DNA of 26,025 nt, taken from positions 1 through 26,025 of the forward strand of contig JBDSND010000082.1 of assembly GCA_039915505.1 (NCBI GenBank), given 5' to 3'. Under the pieces are notes generated by a model. It worked only from the letters and a program-made list of their open reading frames with translations. It ran no database searches and was not told the DNA's origin. Positions 7,197-15,763 of this stretch are shown here, in pieces; position 1 is the first letter of the stretch, and each line of letters opens with the position of its first letter. A program made the translations under genes and the position numbers. Origin of the DNA: CAIWHR01 sp039915505 (GTDB lineage: Bacteria > Pseudomonadota > Gammaproteobacteria > Burkholderiales > Casimicrobiaceae).

Positions 7197-8720
7197 ATGG
7201 CTGAAGCTTCCGGCGCGCAGCCGCCCCCCCAGGGCGGCCGCATGTTCTTCAGCAGCATCCGCCGCAGCCTCGAGGAGGAGGACGAGATCCGGCTGGTGTC
7301 GGTCGGCATCGACATCGGCTCGTCGACCACCCATCTTGTCTTCTCCCGCATCACCCTCGAACGGCTCGATAACCGCTACATCGTCTCGCGGCGCGAAATA
7401 CTGCACGAGTCAGCGGTGCTGCTCACGCCCTACGCCGCCGACGCCGCCATCGATGCGACGGCGCTGGCGACCTTTATCACGGAGCAGTACGCCCTCGCCG
7501 GAATCGTGCCCGCGACCATTGACACCGGTGCGCTGATCCTCACCGGAGTCGCCGTGCGCCGCCGCAACGCCCGCGCCATCGGCGAACTCTTCGCCGCCGA
7601 GGCGGGCAAGTTCGTGTCGGTGAGTGCGGGCGATGCCCTGGAGGCGACCCTCGCCGCATTCGGCTCGGGCGCGGTGGCGCGCTCGATCCGCGAATCGGTC
7701 CGGGTGATGAATCTCGACATCGGGGGGGGCACGACCAAGATCGCCGTCTGCGAAGGTGGCGAGGTCGTCGACCTGACAGCGATCGACATCGGTGCGCGGG
7801 TGCTCGCCTGCGATGCAGAGGGACGCTTGGTACGGGTGGAGAAAGCCGCGCAGCGCTTCGCCGCCGAGGTCGGGCTGGCGCTCGAGGTTGGCAGCGTTCC
7901 CGATCCTGCCGGACTCGATCGCCTGGTGGCGCGCATGGCCGACCGGCTATGCGAGACCATTCGACCCGGGATACCGAGCGCGCCGACCGCCGCCCTGCTG
8001 CGCCTCGATCCCTTGCGCAACACGCGCACACCCGACGTGGTGACGTTCTCCGGCGGCGTGGCGGAGTACATCTACGACCGGCAGCCGCGTGTGTTCGGCG
8101 ACCTTGGTCCGCGTCTCGCCACGGCGGTGCTCGCGCGGGTGCGCGCCTGGGGACCGCGCATCGAGGCGCCCTGTGAAGGCATCCGCGCAACGGTAGTCGG
8201 TGCCTCGCAATACACGATCCAGGTCAGCGGCAGCACCATCTTCGTGGCACCACGCAGCACCCTGCCCTTGCGCAACCTGCCGGTGATTACGCCCGATCTG
8301 CCGCTGGACGCCGACGTGGTCGATACAGACACGATTACAGCGGCCGTGCAGCAGGCGTTGCGCCGGCTCGATCTCGCCGACGGTCGGCAAGCGGTCGCGC
8401 TGTGCTACCGCTGGCAGGGCGCTGCGACGTTCGGCCGCATCGACGCGTTCTGCCGCGGCGTCGTGCGGGCCCTCGACGGCGGTCTTGCCCGCGGCCAGCC
8501 GCTGGTGCTGGTCGGTGACGGTGACATCGGCGGACTCATCGGTATCCATTGCCACCAGGAGCTGCGCTTGCCGAGCCCGGTCGTGTCGATCGACGGGGTG
8601 ACCTTGCAGGCGTTCGACTACATCGACATCGGTGCGCTGCTCGAAACCTCGGGTGCCGTGCCGGTGGTGATCAAGTCGCTGGTGTTTCCATCCTCGACCG
8701 CGCTCGGCCGCGCAACCTGA
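7197..8720 (+). CDS. EutA-family ASKHA ATPase (second copy)
   Basis: The protein (507 aa) carries the same ATPase signatures as the minus-strand copy: VGIDIGSSTTHLVF near residues 37-50, MNLDIGGGTTKIAV, and TFSGGVAEYIYDRQPRVFGDLG. The whole length is consistent with EutA (E. coli EutA is about 467 aa). It lacks the His-rich N-terminal extension of its paralogue and instead has a short Pro/Gly-rich leader; a start at the Met 16 residues in (7242) is also possible since no strong ribosome binding site precedes 7197. EutA proteins reactivate adenosylcobalamin-dependent ethanolamine ammonia-lyase, but neither subunit of that enzyme is here, so this pair may serve another client. It follows the cupin gene on the same strand and converges on the molybdenum-enzyme operon. 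Confidence 0.86.
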   Translation: MAEASGAQPPPQGGRMFFSSIRRSLEEEDEIRLVSVGIDIGSSTTHLVFSRITLERLDNRYIVSRREILHESAVLLTPYAADAAIDATALATFITEQYALAGIVPATIDTGALILTGVAVRRRNARAIGELFAAEAGKFVSVSAGDALEATLAAFGSGAVARSIRESVRVMNLDIGGGTTKIAVCEGGEVVDLTAIDIGARVLACDAEGRLVRVEKAAQRFAAEVGLALEVGSVPDPAGLDRLVARMADRLCETIRPGIPSAPTAALLRLDPLRNTRTPDVVTFSGGVAEYIYDRQPRVFGDLGPRLATAVLARVRAWGPRIEAPCEGIRATVVGASQYTIQVSGSTIFVAPRSTLPLRNLPVITPDLPLDADVVDTDTITAAVQQALRRLDLADGRQAVALCYRWQGAATFGRIDAFCRGVVRALDGGLARGQPLVLVGDGDIGGLIGIHCHQELRLPSPVVSIDGVTLQAFDYIDIGALLETSGAVPVVIKSLVFPSSTALGRAT

Positions 8721-8730
8721 GCGGTCAAGC

Positions 8731-8747
8731 GCCGCCGGCGAGGCGGC
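8731..8747. terminator. GC-rich hairpin between convergent genes, possible terminator
   Basis: GCCGCC at 8731-8736 pairs with GGCGGC at 8742-8747 around a 5-nt loop, 10 nt after the EutA-like stop and within the 112-nt gap before the convergent gene end at 8833. There is no run of T on either side, so a Rho-independent terminator is not established. Confidence 0.25.
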
Positions 8748-8832
8748 AGCGCCGTCGCAGGGCCCTGCTGACCCTACGGGAGCACGATGCGTCGACAGCG
8801 AAAGGCCAGGAACGAGTCGCAAAACGAATCGT

Positions 8833-11148
8833 TCAGGCCGGGGGCTTGCCCTCGCGGTTGGCCGCCGCCGCGAAGGCGGTCTTGAGCGCCTCCGCGGTGA
8901 ACGGCACGCGCCGGATGCGCACGCCCGTGGCGTCGAAGATCGCGTTGGCGATGGCGGCAGCCGTGGGCCGGGTCGAAGGCTCGCCCGCGCCCTTTGATTC
9001 CGCCTCCGGGGTGTTGTTGAGCACCACGATGTCGATGGCATCGGGGATCTCGGTCATATCGACGATGGGATACGAAACCCAGTCGACGCTCTTCACCCGG
9101 GTGGGCTCGAACTGCACCGCCTCGTGCATGGTCCGGCTCATCGACTGGATGAGGTTCGCCTCGATGGTGCCCTGCAGGTTCAAGGGATTGACCACGTAGC
9201 CGCAATCGTGGGCGCACACGAAGCGGGTGACGCGCAGCGCCCCGGTATCCATGTTCACCTCCACCTCGGCGACCGTCGCGACGTACGAGCCGGCGCGCGG
9301 GGCATAGGCGAACCCGCGGCCGGTGACCATGCCCGACTTCGCACCCGGCTTGGGCGATGGCCGCGCCTCCCAGCCGGCGCGTTCTGCCGCGGCCTTCACC
9401 ACGGCCACGTGCTTGGGATTGGCGAGGTAGCGCAGCCGGAACGCGACCGGATCCGCTCCCGCCGACGCAGCAAGCTCGTCGATGAACGACTCGCTGGCGA
9501 AGCACGTCGCCATCCCATCGGGATCGCGCAGGTGAGCGGTGCGCAACCCGGTCGGCAGCGACTGCTCCCACGCGACGATGTGCGAGGTCTTGCGCTTGTT
9601 CGGAAGCTTGTACGACTCGTCCGAGTATTGGAACAAGTCGGTGCTCACCGCCTTGTAGCCGCCGATGAGCTGGGCCCCGATAGTGTCGCCCGCGACCTCG
9701 GTCCCGTTGGCGCGCACCCGCCCCGAGAAGCCGCGCGCTTCGTAGTCGAGCGCGACCAGCGCACCCTCCGGGTCGAAGCCGCCGCGCAGCCGGAAGGCGA
9801 TCGGCGGTCCCTTGGGATCGCCGCCGATGCCGTCGTGGCGCATGTACTGCACACGCACCGGACGGCCGACCGCCTGCGACAGGATGGCCGCATCCATGGC
9901 GGCATCGTCGGCGTCGTTCATGCCATACGAGCCCGGTCCCGGCAACCAGGTGACCCGGACGGCTTCGAGCGGCATGGCCAGCATCTCCGCCACGGCCTTG
10001 CGCAACGGGTACGGCTTCTGCCCGCCCGACCAGATGCGCGCCTCGCCGCGCTTGACGTCGGCCACTCCGCAACCCGGCGCCATGCACGCGTGCGACTGAA
10101 AGGGAAACTCGTACTGGCCTTCGAGCGTCCGCGCCGCGGCCTTGAGCGCCGCATCGACGTCGCCGGTCGCGCCTTTCTGCACCTCCGACACCTTGGGCTT
10201 GCTGTTGCGCAGGCTCGCATACAACGCGTCGTACGAGGCCGGGAACATCGGCTCCGGATCCGACCACTGCACCAGGATCTCGCGTGCCGCGCGAATGGCT
10301 TGCTCCTCCCGCTCGCAGACCACCGCGAGGTAGTCGCCGCGGGCGACGATCCGCACCAGCCCTGGCAGCTTCTGGTCCGTCGCGACCGACACCAGCCTGG
10401 CACCCGCACGCGGCGGCCGCACCACCCGCGCGTGCACCATGGCCGGCAGCTTGTGATCGACCAGGAACGCGTACTCGGCGCGCGCCTTTTGCGCAATGTC
10501 GAGGCGCGGTGTCGGCTTGCCCACCAAGCGATACGCGGCAGGCGTCTTCACCTTGGCCTGGCCCGAGAGCTTGCGCTCGAGGCGCTTGCCGCGGACCAGC
10601 TCGGCATAGGTCACGCTACGCGCCGGCGCATCGGTCACCCGCACGCGACCATCGACCACGCTCAGGGCTTCCTCGGGAGCGTGCAGCCGCTCGGCGGCCA
10701 TCGCGAGCAATGCCTCGCGCGCCTCTGCGGCCGCGCTGCGCAGTGCCGGCACGCCCTGGATGATGCCGTTGGACGATCCCGTGCCGCGCTGGTCGGGGGT
10801 GGTCGCCGTATCGCCCATGCGGATCCGCACCCGCTCTAGCGGCACGTCGAGCTCTTCTGCAACGATCTGCGCAAACGCGGTGGAGATTCCCATCCCCGCT
10901 TCGATCTTGCCGACGGCCGCGACGACAGAGCCGTCGGCGTTGACGGCAAGCCAGGATTCGAGGCGCTCCGCCGGCACCTTGAGAGGCCACGGTCCCCCCG
11001 CGCTCTCGGCGGTCGCAGCCATCCCCGGGATCGGCATCGCAAACGACACCACGAGCGCTCCGGTCGACTTCAGGAAAGTGCGTCGGGTGACGCGCCCGTG
11101 GCGGGCCGCACCGTTTACGGAATGGGAAGCAGAGGGCGCGCGCTTCAT
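8833..11148 (-). CDS. Molybdenum hydroxylase large subunit, isoquinoline 1-oxidoreductase beta / aldehyde dehydrogenase type, Tat-exported
   Basis: The protein (771 aa) begins with a Tat signal: TRRTFLKSTGALVVSFAMPIPG at about residues 21-42, whose RRTFLK fits the consensus. The body belongs to the xanthine oxidase family and binds molybdopterin cytosine dinucleotide. Recognisable blocks are EAGMGISTAFAQIVAEELDV, DQRGTGSSNGI, HACMAPGCGVADV, ASESFIDELA and the C-terminal GEPSTRPTAAAIANAIFDATG with the expected catalytic glutamate in GEP. Enzymes of this type hydroxylate N-heteroaromatics or oxidise aldehydes in the periplasm and pass electrons to cytochromes. The start ATG overlaps the stop of the small-subunit gene as ATGA, so translation is coupled. 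No XdhC-like maturation factor or cytochrome gene is adjacent. Substrate is not predictable from sequence. Confidence 0.9.
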   Translation of the reverse strand: MKRAPSASHSVNGAARHGRVTRRTFLKSTGALVVSFAMPIPGMAATAESAGGPWPLKVPAERLESWLAVNADGSVVAAVGKIEAGMGISTAFAQIVAEELDVPLERVRIRMGDTATTPDQRGTGSSNGIIQGVPALRSAAAEAREALLAMAAERLHAPEEALSVVDGRVRVTDAPARSVTYAELVRGKRLERKLSGQAKVKTPAAYRLVGKPTPRLDIAQKARAEYAFLVDHKLPAMVHARVVRPPRAGARLVSVATDQKLPGLVRIVARGDYLAVVCEREEQAIRAAREILVQWSDPEPMFPASYDALYASLRNSKPKVSEVQKGATGDVDAALKAAARTLEGQYEFPFQSHACMAPGCGVADVKRGEARIWSGGQKPYPLRKAVAEMLAMPLEAVRVTWLPGPGSYGMNDADDAAMDAAILSQAVGRPVRVQYMRHDGIGGDPKGPPIAFRLRGGFDPEGALVALDYEARGFSGRVRANGTEVAGDTIGAQLIGGYKAVSTDLFQYSDESYKLPNKRKTSHIVAWEQSLPTGLRTAHLRDPDGMATCFASESFIDELAASAGADPVAFRLRYLANPKHVAVVKAAAERAGWEARPSPKPGAKSGMVTGRGFAYAPRAGSYVATVAEVEVNMDTGALRVTRFVCAHDCGYVVNPLNLQGTIEANLIQSMSRTMHEAVQFEPTRVKSVDWVSYPIVDMTEIPDAIDIVVLNNTPEAESKGAGEPSTRPTAAAIANAIFDATGVRIRRVPFTAEALKTAFAAAANREGKPPA

Positions 11149-11642
11149 GCCATGGCCTTGCTGGCGCGCTTCACCGCGCGCATCACGCTCATGTGCGCGC
11201 CGCAGCGGCACTTGAGGCCGGACAGACCATGGCGGATCTCGGTATCCGAAACGACGGGCTTGCGATCGAGGAGCGCGGCGGCGGTCATGATCCAGCCGTT
11301 GCTGCAATAGCCGCACTGCATGGCCTGCTCGTCGATGAACGCCTGCTGCACCGGGTGCAGCCGGGCCGCATCGTCGATGCCCTTCCTGGCGCGGTACTGC
11401 GCGGCGAGTCCATCGAGGGTCGTCACCGGCTTGCCCTGCACTGCCACCACGGGCGTCACGCACGAACGCACCGGATCGCCCCCGACGTGCACGGTGCATG
11501 CGCCGCACTGAGCGAGCCCGCAACCGAAACGCGGACCCTGCAGGTCGAGCTCGTTCTTGAGCACGTACAGCAGGGGAGTGTCGGGCGTGGCGGCCACGCG
11601 ATGGCGCTTGCCGTTCACCATGATTTCGAGGGGTCGAGCCAT
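11145..11642 (-). CDS. 2Fe-2S small subunit of the molybdenum hydroxylase (isoquinoline 1-oxidoreductase alpha type)
   Basis: This 165-residue protein has the two [2Fe-2S] clusters of xanthine-oxidase-family small subunits. The plant-type N-terminal cluster uses FGCGLAQCGACTVHVGG and a later RSC. The C-terminal helical cluster uses MQCGYCSNGW and LKCRCGAH. It carries electrons from the molybdenum site to an outside acceptor. It has no signal peptide of its own and would be carried through the Tat pathway by its partner subunit, as known for this family. GGAGG lies about 5 nt before the ATG. The gene is first in the operon and its TGA overlaps the start of the large-subunit gene. Confidence 0.93.
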   Translation of the reverse strand: MARPLEIMVNGKRHRVAATPDTPLLYVLKNELDLQGPRFGCGLAQCGACTVHVGGDPVRSCVTPVVAVQGKPVTTLDGLAAQYRARKGIDDAARLHPVQQAFIDEQAMQCGYCSNGWIMTAAALLDRKPVVSDTEIRHGLSGLKCRCGAHMSVMRAVKRASKAMA

Positions 11643-11846
11643 GTAGCCTCCAGATCTGCAGCGAATGTTTTAGCACCCTGGTCGGCGCATCGTCAATGCG
11701 CGCGACATGCGCGTGTCGGCCGGTATTCGTTGCCGGAAGGGTACCGTTCTGATATGCGGACCGCCATCCCTTGCCGGCTGTACGCCGCCTGCGCCACGCC
11801 GTAAGATGCGTGCCAGTTCGCCTCCCGCCCAGCGCATCGAGATCCC

Positions 11847-13235
11847 ATGCCCCGTCTGTTGCCGCGTTGCGTCCGTGCCCCGCTCGTCTTGATGACCCCG
11901 CTTGTCTTGATGACGTCGATTGTCCTGATGACCTCGATGGTCTTGATGCCCTCGATTGCCACCGCGTGGACCCTGCCGGACGACAACGGGACCTTCAGCC
12001 CCGACAGCATCGGCGAGGTCCTCGCCGGCAACGATTACCCCGGCATCAGCGGGTATCGCCAGCGCGTCGACATGATCGATTTCGACAGCTACGGTCAGCG
12101 CTTCACCCAGGTGGTCGTGACCCTCGTGCCCGACAACCCGCGTCTGCATCGCGGCAAGCACATCGTAGTGGTCGGCGCGGAGCCAGGTAGCGAGTACGCG
12201 ATGGACTTCATCGCTACCCCGGAAGGCAAGGAAGGTCCGGGCCCATGGCTCGCCCGGCGCGGCATCACGTTCGTGGCGTTGACGCGGGTCGGGAGGTGGA
12301 ACTTCCTCGCACCCGATGGCAGCGGCTCGTGGGCCAACGTGCCGCTCGGGGAGCGCATGCCGATCTTCAGCCGCGATCAGAAGAGTCACTGGACCCGCGC
12401 CGACTTCGAGGTGCAGGAGACCAAGGGCAAGGCCGCGACCTCCGGCGATAGCGCCGTGTACCGGTTTCCGAAAGCGGGCAGCGCACTCTATCGACAGATG
12501 CTTGCCGCAACCCCGGTCACCTATCTCACCGGGTATCGCAAGGCCATCGAGCACGTGGTCCCGAAGGATGCGCGCGACGGCGTCTTCCTGTTGTACTGGG
12601 GCATGTCGACCGGCGGCGCCTTCCTCTATCCACTCGCCCGCGAGCTGCCGCCCGACGGCTACCTCGGCTGGGGCACGAGCAGCACCGGCCTCGCCTACCT
12701 CAACCGGCGCGCCAAGCAGGGCGACCTCGCCGGTCCTTACGCGCAGACGGCGCTGCGCCTGCGCGAGCGCGGCCTCGATGACTTCACGTACTACACCAAG
12801 GATCTCGACCCAGCGACCCGCAACGCATGGTGGCAGCGTGCGCAGCAGGGACCGCGTTTCAAGAGCGGCGAGGACGCACCGATGCAGTTCAACGTCGCAG
12901 CGCTCACCGAGGTCGCGATGCGGCTATGGCGCTCCGACTGGCTCCCGGCCGACTACCGGCGCGACGGCCTGGGTACCTTTATCGAGCGGATGCTCGCGCC
13001 GAGTTTTCCGCCCCCGGCGCTCGCCCGCATCGCCATCCTCGACATGAATGGCACCCGCGACGAGGCAATCCCGCCGGCGACGGTCGATGCCCATCGCGAA
13101 GTGATGGAGCCAGCGGCCCGCAAATATCGCGTATTGCGGGTCGCCGACTTCCACCATTACCTCTTCACGCAAGACAGCATCAAGGTGGTCGGCAGCCTCT
13201 GGCTGCGGGTCATCGACTCGGGCTACTTCGACTAG
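11847..13235 (+). CDS. Exported alpha/beta-hydrolase-like protein, function unknown
   Basis: The protein is 462 aa with an N-terminal hydrophobic segment (residues about 12-40) built from four copies of a six-residue repeat of the form x-VLMTx, followed by an SIATA cleavage-like site. The mature part resembles an alpha/beta hydrolase: strand-turn YWGMSTGG gives a nucleophile elbow with S254, acid candidates are D399 or D405 in LDMNGTRDEA, and H436/H437 in DFHHYLF are histidine candidates. The order Ser-Asp-His fits the fold. I do not recognise the exact family or a substrate. It is divergent from the molybdenum hydroxylase operon with a 204-nt shared upstream region, so joint regulation is possible. 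The start ATG has only a weak ribosome binding site (GAGAT). Confidence 0.75.
   Translation: MPRLLPRCVRAPLVLMTPLVLMTSIVLMTSMVLMPSIATAWTLPDDNGTFSPDSIGEVLAGNDYPGISGYRQRVDMIDFDSYGQRFTQVVVTLVPDNPRLHRGKHIVVVGAEPGSEYAMDFIATPEGKEGPGPWLARRGITFVALTRVGRWNFLAPDGSGSWANVPLGERMPIFSRDQKSHWTRADFEVQETKGKAATSGDSAVYRFPKAGSALYRQMLAATPVTYLTGYRKAIEHVVPKDARDGVFLLYWGMSTGGAFLYPLARELPPDGYLGWGTSSTGLAYLNRRAKQGDLAGPYAQTALRLRERGLDDFTYYTKDLDPATRNAWWQRAQQGPRFKSGEDAPMQFNVAALTEVAMRLWRSDWLPADYRRDGLGTFIERMLAPSFPPPALARIAILDMNGTRDEAIPPATVDAHREVMEPAARKYRVLRVADFHHYLFTQDSIKVVGSLWLRVIDSGYFD
11883..11954 (+). repeat. Four 18-bp tandem repeats within a signal-peptide coding region
   Basis: Units at 11883-11900, 11901-11918, 11919-11936 and 11937-11954 share the pattern nTnGTCnTGATGnCnTCG-like with 2-5 differences each. 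Each unit encodes six residues (LVLMTP, LVLMTS, IVLMTS, MVLMPS), so repeat number sets the length of the hydrophobic core without breaking the frame. Confidence 0.9.
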
Positions 13236-13279
13236 CCCGCCCCGCCAGGCGCCGGCCGCCGCCCGGGCACCCACGCGAT

Positions 13280-13550
13280 TCAGGATGAAGCTCGAACCGC
13301 GAGCGTGGATGCGCAATAGGAACGTCCCGAAGCTGCGCTTTCATACATCCGCTGCACCCATTCCACGTGCACGCGCGATGCCGCCACGGGTTGGAGCGCG
13401 GCGATTCCCACCGCGCCGAGTTCGTTGATCAGCACCGCGGCGTCGCCGAACGCCGGGTCGCGCGACGCGCGTGTAGAGCAACGTCGTCTTGCCGCTGCCC
13501 AGGAAGCCGGTCAGGAGGGTCGCCGGAATGCGCTCGCCGCGCTGACTCAC
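13280..13550 (-). pseudogene. Truncated, frameshifted CobW/P47K-family GTPase fragment
   Basis: Reading from a GTG at 13550, the frame gives GERIPATLLTGFLGSGKTTL, the beta-1 strand and P-loop of CobW/YjiA-type G3E metallochaperone GTPases. About 30 codons in, near 13458, the match jumps frame and goes on as DPAFGDAAVLINELGAVGI, the next conserved block (normally DPAF..AVIVNEFGEVG). After that the similarity stops and the frame ends at 13280. So only about 50 of some 320-400 residues remain, split by a frameshift. The GTG overlaps the TGA of the SEC-C/YkgJ-type gene as GTGA, showing the two were once translationally coupled. A sequencing error could explain the frameshift but not the truncation. 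Confidence 0.65.
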
Positions 13551-14143
13551 CACATAGGCTCGCCGCGTGCGAGGCGCGCGAGCATGTCCCCCTGGAACGC
13601 GGGCGGGCCGAATCCGATCTTCTCGCCGTCGTGCTCGTAGAAGAATGGCCGGCGGGTGCGCTGGCTGAAGGCGCGCATCCACACGAGCAGGGCCTCGTCG
13701 GGTTGTCGCCCGGCGGAGAGCAGGAGATACGCGGGCTGGTCGCGCCAGCTGATGCGAATGACGATCACACCCAGGCGGTCGGGCCGGAAGTCATCGGGAA
13801 AGTCGGCCTCGCCCAGCCAGCCGCACACGAAGTTCCGGCATGGCGACACCGGTCGCTCGGTGTAGATGGTGCACGTTGCATCGACCAGAAAATGGCAATG
13901 CTTGCCGGGGTACATGGCATGTCCGCGGATCTCGCCGGCCGCCCATCCCTGGCAGCACGCGGTGCACCCGCCGCAGGCACGCGATGCCGGCGCTGCCGCT
14001 GCCGGCGGCTGCGTGCGTGGCGCGGCCGCAGCGGTGACGATCGGGATCGCGGCCAGCGCGGCACCGCAGCATTGCTTGTACTTGCGGCCGCTGCCGCACG
14101 GGCAAGAATCGTTGCGGCCGGGGCGCGTCGGAGGATGGCTCAT
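13547..14143 (-). CDS. SEC-C motif plus YkgJ-type cysteine-cluster (Zn/Fe-chelating) protein
   Basis: This 198-residue protein starts with a SEC-C zinc-binding motif, RNDSCPCGSGRKYKQCC (C14, C16, C25, C26), as found at the tail of SecA. An Ala/Pro linker follows, then a YkgJ-type domain with ACGGCTACCQGW (C57, C60, C63, C64), HCHFL, CTIY and PCRNFVCGW, known as the CxxCxxCC iron/zinc-cluster family. Its biochemical role is not known; metal binding is the likely activity. I chose the ATG at 14143 because the SEC-C motif starts a few residues later, though the upstream open frame extends further and the ribosome binding site is weak. Its stop overlaps the start of the broken CobW-type GTPase, a metallochaperone family, which fits a role in metal handling. 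Confidence 0.85.
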   Translation of the reverse strand: MSHPPTRPGRNDSCPCGSGRKYKQCCGAALAAIPIVTAAAAPRTQPPAAAAPASRACGGCTACCQGWAAGEIRGHAMYPGKHCHFLVDATCTIYTERPVSPCRNFVCGWLGEADFPDDFRPDRLGVIVIRISWRDQPAYLLLSAGRQPDEALLVWMRAFSQRTRRPFFYEHDGEKIGFGPPAFQGDMLARLARGEPMW

Positions 14144-14458
14144 GGGGTTCAAGCAGGCACGAGAGGCGACGAACGATTGGCGCCATGCACCGTGCATTTT
14201 GACACGGCTACCCGATGCGCGATCGCATCGAAGGTCGCCGCCGCATGATGTTCCTGTGGGCAGAACATCGGTCCATTTATCAGTCAATGCCAGTACACTA
14301 CGTCGCCGCGCGCCACGATGCCCAACCACCCGCTCCCTGCTTCGATTTCCGGCCTCCCGGTTTCCGCCCCGACGGCTGCGACCGCGTGGACCGCCTGTGG
14401 TTAGCCTCCCGGCGACCGCGCGCGGCCCCCAGCGGCGACGACCGCGGTTGCACGGCCG
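14144..14458. other. Intergenic region between divergent genes
   Basis: This 315-nt stretch separates the minus-strand cysteine-cluster gene from the plus-strand MFS gene and should hold both promoters. I see no gene, repeat or clear promoter motif in it. Confidence 0.5.
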
Positions 14459-15586
14459 ATGAACATCTACACGGTAGTTGCGCTGTCGGTGTGCACCCAG
14501 ATCGCCACCAAGGGCAGCAAGATGCTCGTCGCGCTCTCCGCCCTGGAGTTACATGCGAGCCCGTTCGCGATCGGCCTGCTTATCGCTATGTATGCGCTGT
14601 TCCCCATGCAGCTCGCGCTCTACGCCGGGCGCGTCTGCGATCGCCGTGGCGTCCGCCTTCCCATGGGCCTCGGATCGGTCGGCGTCGCCGTTGGCCTGGT
14701 CGTGCCGGTGGCGTTCCCCGAGTTGTGGGGCCTGTATGCCTGCGCGATCGCGCTCGGCTCGGCGTCGATCTTCTACCAGGTCTCGGCGCAGTACACCGTC
14801 GGCGCGGTAAGCGACGGACCGGCCCGCACCCGTAATTTCGCGGTGTACAGCCTCGGCGGCTCGATCTCGGGATTCATCGGGCCTCTCCTCGTGGGATTCG
14901 TGTTGGAGGGCGCCGGCCGCACCACGACGTACGCAGCACTCGCGGCCGTGGCCATCATCCCGGCCATTGTGCTGACGCTGCTGCGCCACCGGCCGCTGCC
15001 CCGGCAACGACGCGCCGAGCCGGACGACGAGCAGGGCAGCATGCGCCTCACGCGCAACCCCGGCTTGCGCCACGCGTTCATCACCAGTGCCGTGATCCTG
15101 ACGGGCCTCGATCTCTTCAGCTTCTACATGCCGATCTACGGGCGCGCCCTCGGCCTGTCGCCCTCGTCGATCGGCATCGTGCTGAGCACCCAGGCCGCCG
15201 CCGCCTTCGTAGTGCGGCTGTTCCTGCCACGACTGGTACATCGGCTCGGCGATGCGGCCGTACTGCGCACCATGCTGGCGCTCGCCGGGGCTGCCTACCT
15301 CTTGTTCCCGTTCGTCCACGAGATGGCCACCCTCGCCGCCGTCGCCTTCGTCATGGGCCTCGCACTGGGCTGCGGCCACCCGTTGTCCATGCAACTCGTC
15401 CAGCGCCACGCGCCCACGGGACGGGTCGGCGAGGCCATCGGCCTGCGCCTCACGTTCAATCGCGTCACCCAGATCGCCGTGCCCCTGGTCTTCGGGTCGC
15501 TATCCGGATTCGGCGTGTTCGCGGTGTTTTGGGCTAACAGCGCGCTGCTGTTCGCCGGCTCGCTCGTGCGTAGCAAGGTGCAGTAA
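14459..15586 (+). CDS. Major facilitator superfamily (MFS) transporter
   Basis: The 375-residue protein is strongly hydrophobic with about eleven or twelve membrane segments. The loop between helices 2 and 3 has the MFS motif A as AGRVCDRRGVRLPMG, and a charged central loop (RHRPLPRQRRAEPDDEQ, about residues 180-196) divides the two halves. The first half is short, because the protein opens with helix 1 almost at once (MNIYTVVALSVCTQIATKG), so a slightly earlier non-ATG start cannot be excluded. The superfamily moves small molecules by proton symport, antiport or uniport; no substrate can be assigned. It stands alone on the plus strand, with a 177-nt gap before the cytochrome gene. Confidence 0.88.
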   Translation: MNIYTVVALSVCTQIATKGSKMLVALSALELHASPFAIGLLIAMYALFPMQLALYAGRVCDRRGVRLPMGLGSVGVAVGLVVPVAFPELWGLYACAIALGSASIFYQVSAQYTVGAVSDGPARTRNFAVYSLGGSISGFIGPLLVGFVLEGAGRTTTYAALAAVAIIPAIVLTLLRHRPLPRQRRAEPDDEQGSMRLTRNPGLRHAFITSAVILTGLDLFSFYMPIYGRALGLSPSSIGIVLSTQAAAAFVVRLFLPRLVHRLGDAAVLRTMLALAGAAYLLFPFVHEMATLAAVAFVMGLALGCGHPLSMQLVQRHAPTGRVGEAIGLRLTFNRVTQIAVPLVFGSLSGFGVFAVFWANSALLFAGSLVRSKVQ

Positions 15587-15763
15587 CGTGCCAATTCCGC
15601 GCCTGGTTTGCCAACGTCGCGTTCCGCGGTACGGGACGGGTCCGATCGGCGTTGACGGATCGCACTCGCCATGACTATCGTCGCGCGCCCGGCGCCCTCA
15701 CGTCCGGGTCAATGTCGCCGAGGCCGCACCGGGTCCGACGGCGCTTCCTCGTGGAGGAATTTG

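Noticed and set aside
8731..8747. A confident Rho-independent terminator
   Set aside because: The hairpin is GC-rich but lacks a T-run on either strand, so only a low-confidence feature was kept.
9124..10839. Long plus-strand open frame of 571 codons opposite the molybdenum hydroxylase gene
   Set aside because: It is the antisense shadow of a well-supported gene; its residues are rich in Arg, His and Gly with no domain, as expected from GC-rich codon bias.
14318..14405. A short leader peptide before the MFS gene
   Set aside because: A 28-codon frame exists but has no ribosome binding site and nothing links it to attenuation.
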